The notes beneath the pieces are model-generated. The model ran no database searches. It worked only from the letters and a program-made list of their open reading frames with translations, and was not told the DNA's origin. Below, piece after piece: positions 61,833-64,000 of a stretch of 64,000 nt of DNA. Origin of the DNA: Nageia nagi (taxonomy: Eukaryota > Pinophyta); the NCBI GenBank assembly GCA_050084985.1, contig JBITNC010000001.1, forward strand, positions 98,208,001 through 98,272,000, written 5' to 3'. Every line of letters starts with the position of its first letter. Position 1 is the first letter of the stretch. Made by a program: the position numbers and the translations under genes.

Positions 61833-62185
61833 TCTCTGAGCTTAATTGCTTCTTCCCTCCTTGAGATTCGAACACCGGATATACATGCTTCAAGCTTATT
61901 TTATCCCTGTTTGTTGCACCTGGGATTCGAATCCTGGGCAAATGACATGGAAATTCCGAATTTCAGCCCAACAATTCATACCAGATCTGTTCCATAGTCT
62001 GCAAATTTGTCAGCTTCAAAAGAACTTGGATACAAGATTGAAGATCAAGAAGATGTATACATACCGATTCAGTGCTGTAGATTATCCACGATGGATGTGA
62101 TTTAATGAGCTCACCATTTGAAATGTAGCATTCCGAGAGGCGATTTTCCCAGGATCTGCAAGCAACTGATGCAAGTTATTCGTGA
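61833..62185 (-). promoter_or_regulatory. probable VPS54 5' UTR
   Basis: The stretch between the ATG and a probable TATA box. It is moderately GC-richer than the flanks and contains an in-frame stop directly before the ATG. No intron is needed to explain it, but one cannot be excluded. The transcription start is inferred only from the TATA position. Confidence 0.45.
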
Positions 62186-62206
62186 AAATTCTATAATTTA
62201 GAGTTG

Positions 62207-62212
62207 TTTATA
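62207..62212 (-). promoter_or_regulatory. candidate TATA box of VPS54
   Basis: On the minus strand the context is TTCATATAAACAACTC. It lies about 375 bp upstream of the ATG, which would place transcription start near 62180. Confidence 0.4.
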
Positions 62213-64000
62213 TGAACATAAGCTCCCTTATGTTTGTAAATAATACCGTCTTTTCACGGTTGAAATGAGTATTCTCTGTTCTTTTGGAATAATGGCTACT
62301 CGGGGTAAATGGTCCTATTAAAGAGAGATTAGGTGCTTAGAGAGTTTAAGTGGGAGCTCAGAGATCTTATTTACTAATTTTTTCTTTAACGATTTATATA
62401 ATTCATTAACACACATATATCAAAGATAAATAATGTATATTAAGGAAGGTTGATAATTTGTTCAAGATGCTTTTTGGTATATTATTAGATTTTGATATAT
62501 GTTTAATTTTACAATCTTACTTTTTTGTAATTTGATAATAAATGACATTGTTTGTTATGTAAGGTATTTTTGATATTATTTTTGATGTGATGAGGTTTGA
62601 CTACCATTGAGGAGATTTCTTTCATCGAAGTAAGCCCTTCTTCTAAAAAGATTTACATTTAGTTTTCAATCATCATTTTATTAGTTCCTTGTAGATAGAT
62701 AGATAAGTCTTTTCAAACCCTTGATTTGTAGGACTCAAGTTGTCAATATATATTTATAATATAATAATATATAATATATAAGCTTAATCATCAAATGTTT
62801 GCATGATGCAAAGAATACAATGCAAATAATATAAAAAAAATAATATATATATATATATATAAGCTTAATCATCAAATGTTTGCATGATGCAAAAAGAACC
62901 TACAATGCATGTGGGAGATTGCTCATTATTTGTTGGCCATAGCATGATCGAGCCATGGAGTCCTCACACTTATGAACTCCTCTCCTTCGAGGCAAATTTT
63001 CCTTCAAGGATGTACTACAAAATTAACCAACCCTTATCTCCCATGGAAAGTCTTATAAACAAATAATAACCTCCTTTTGCATACCTAGAGTGGACTCTCT
63101 CAAGAATAAGTTCAAATACATGAAAGCAATAGTTGATATTCCTTTTAACCAACTCAATTGCTCAAATATTAATATAGAAATTGCCCATCTTAACTCTACT
63201 GCCCTAATATGCAAATTTGTTGGTCCACACCTATCACCTAAGAACATAAAACATTGGACGAACACACACTAGATAATGAAGGGAGAGTACATGATTAGTT
63301 TCTACACATGTGGATACTTCTTGGCCTCGTTTACCACGAAGCAAGATTGAGATGATATTTTCCAAAGTGGTCCTTAGTTTCACAATAGTGTCAATATATT
63401 CCTCAAACCTTGACATGCTAACTTCGATCTTGAAGAATAAACTCCAACTATAACTCTAATTTAGGTAAGACTTATAACTCTTCCCCATAGATTTTGGAAT
63501 GAAACTAGTCTTGCCAAGATAGGAAATTCCTTAGGTTCTTACATAAGTTCTTATAATCATACTTTGACTCTCAAACATTTAGCCTATGCTCGTATTTGTA
63601 TATATATGGACCTCCATAACCCTCTCCTTGAGAAAATCCAACTCTAGGTGGTGGGTTATGTGAGAGAGAAACCATTGGATTGTGAGCATATCCCATTTTG
63701 TTGTGTACCTACACTAAATATGAATATTTATCCCGTAGTTATCCCCATGCTTCTCCACCTGAATTGCAACAACCACCACTCATTAATCAACCTCATATAC
63801 AAAAGAGGAAACAACAAGTCCTTACATGATAACTAATCATTAGCAAAGAGATCCCAAATAAACTAATAATTTCCAATCCCTTGAGTCCTTGGATATTTAT
63901 GGTGACCCTGTTACAACAACTACAAGCAACCTTATTAAGCTTGTGACTCCCTTATCTAATGTTTGAGCCCCTTGATATTTTTACTTTCACTATGCCCTCT
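62213..64000. other. unassigned region upstream of VPS54
   Basis: AT-rich upstream DNA. A 32-bp phrase (AGCTTAATCATCAAATGTTTG...) occurs at 62781-62812 and 62862-62893 on either side of an (AT)n microsatellite (about 62842-62861). Open frames at 62884-63416 and 63648-63836 have no family resemblance. Confidence 0.45.

Noticed and set aside
1-64000. tRNA, rRNA or organelle-derived insertions
   Set aside because: None was recognised by eye; the only tRNA-like signals are retroelement primer sites.

Overview
The window looks like a piece of a large, AT-rich, repeat-dominated seed-plant nuclear genome, most probably a gymnosperm (conifer-like). The evidence is one plant gene whose introns reach 15 kb, with old Ty3/gypsy, Ty1/copia, LINE and hAT copies piled up inside them. 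The species cannot be named from the sequence.

The only host gene I can support is VPS54, a subunit of the GARP tethering complex, on the minus strand. Its start codon is at 61832 and I can place 13 coding exons down to 7173, all with GT-AG borders and compatible phases. Together they hold 878 codons plus one base; the remaining C-terminal exons must lie beyond the left edge. Twelve introns occupy about 52 kb of the roughly 54.7 kb span. Four are giant (about 11.9, 15.1, 15.3 and 6.7 kb) and hold almost all of the mobile DNA.

Layout from left to right: 1-7.2 kb is beyond exon 13 and holds a GC-rich foldback block, a decayed hAT transposase, and a probable 4.2-kb solo LTR with internal tandem repeats. 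From 7.2 to 14 kb (intron 12) there is another foldback element, LINE fragments and a fresh 195-bp tandem duplication. From 14 to 18 kb lie eight clustered exons. From 18 to 33.3 kb (intron 4) there is a solo LTR with perfect target duplication, a full-length degenerate Ty3/gypsy element with two LTRs, and a rearranged Ty1/copia. From 33.5 to 48.6 kb (intron 3) there is a three-layer nest: an unidentified open frame split by a LINE, itself split by a Ty1/copia element, followed by a non-autonomous hAT element. From 49 to 61 kb (intron 1) there are two more LINEs, a gag fragment and a 236-bp duplication. From 61.8 to 64 kb lie the first exon, 5' UTR, probable TATA box and unassigned upstream DNA.

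The most interesting observation is a LINE type present in two copies (34.4-43.8 kb and 49.6-51.1 kb). Both carry a protein of unknown function close to the 3' end; in the first copy it lies downstream of the RNase H domain. This is not the usual ORF1-ORF2 LINE layout. The two protein copies share motifs, and both LINEs share a similar 3' terminus followed by an A-run.
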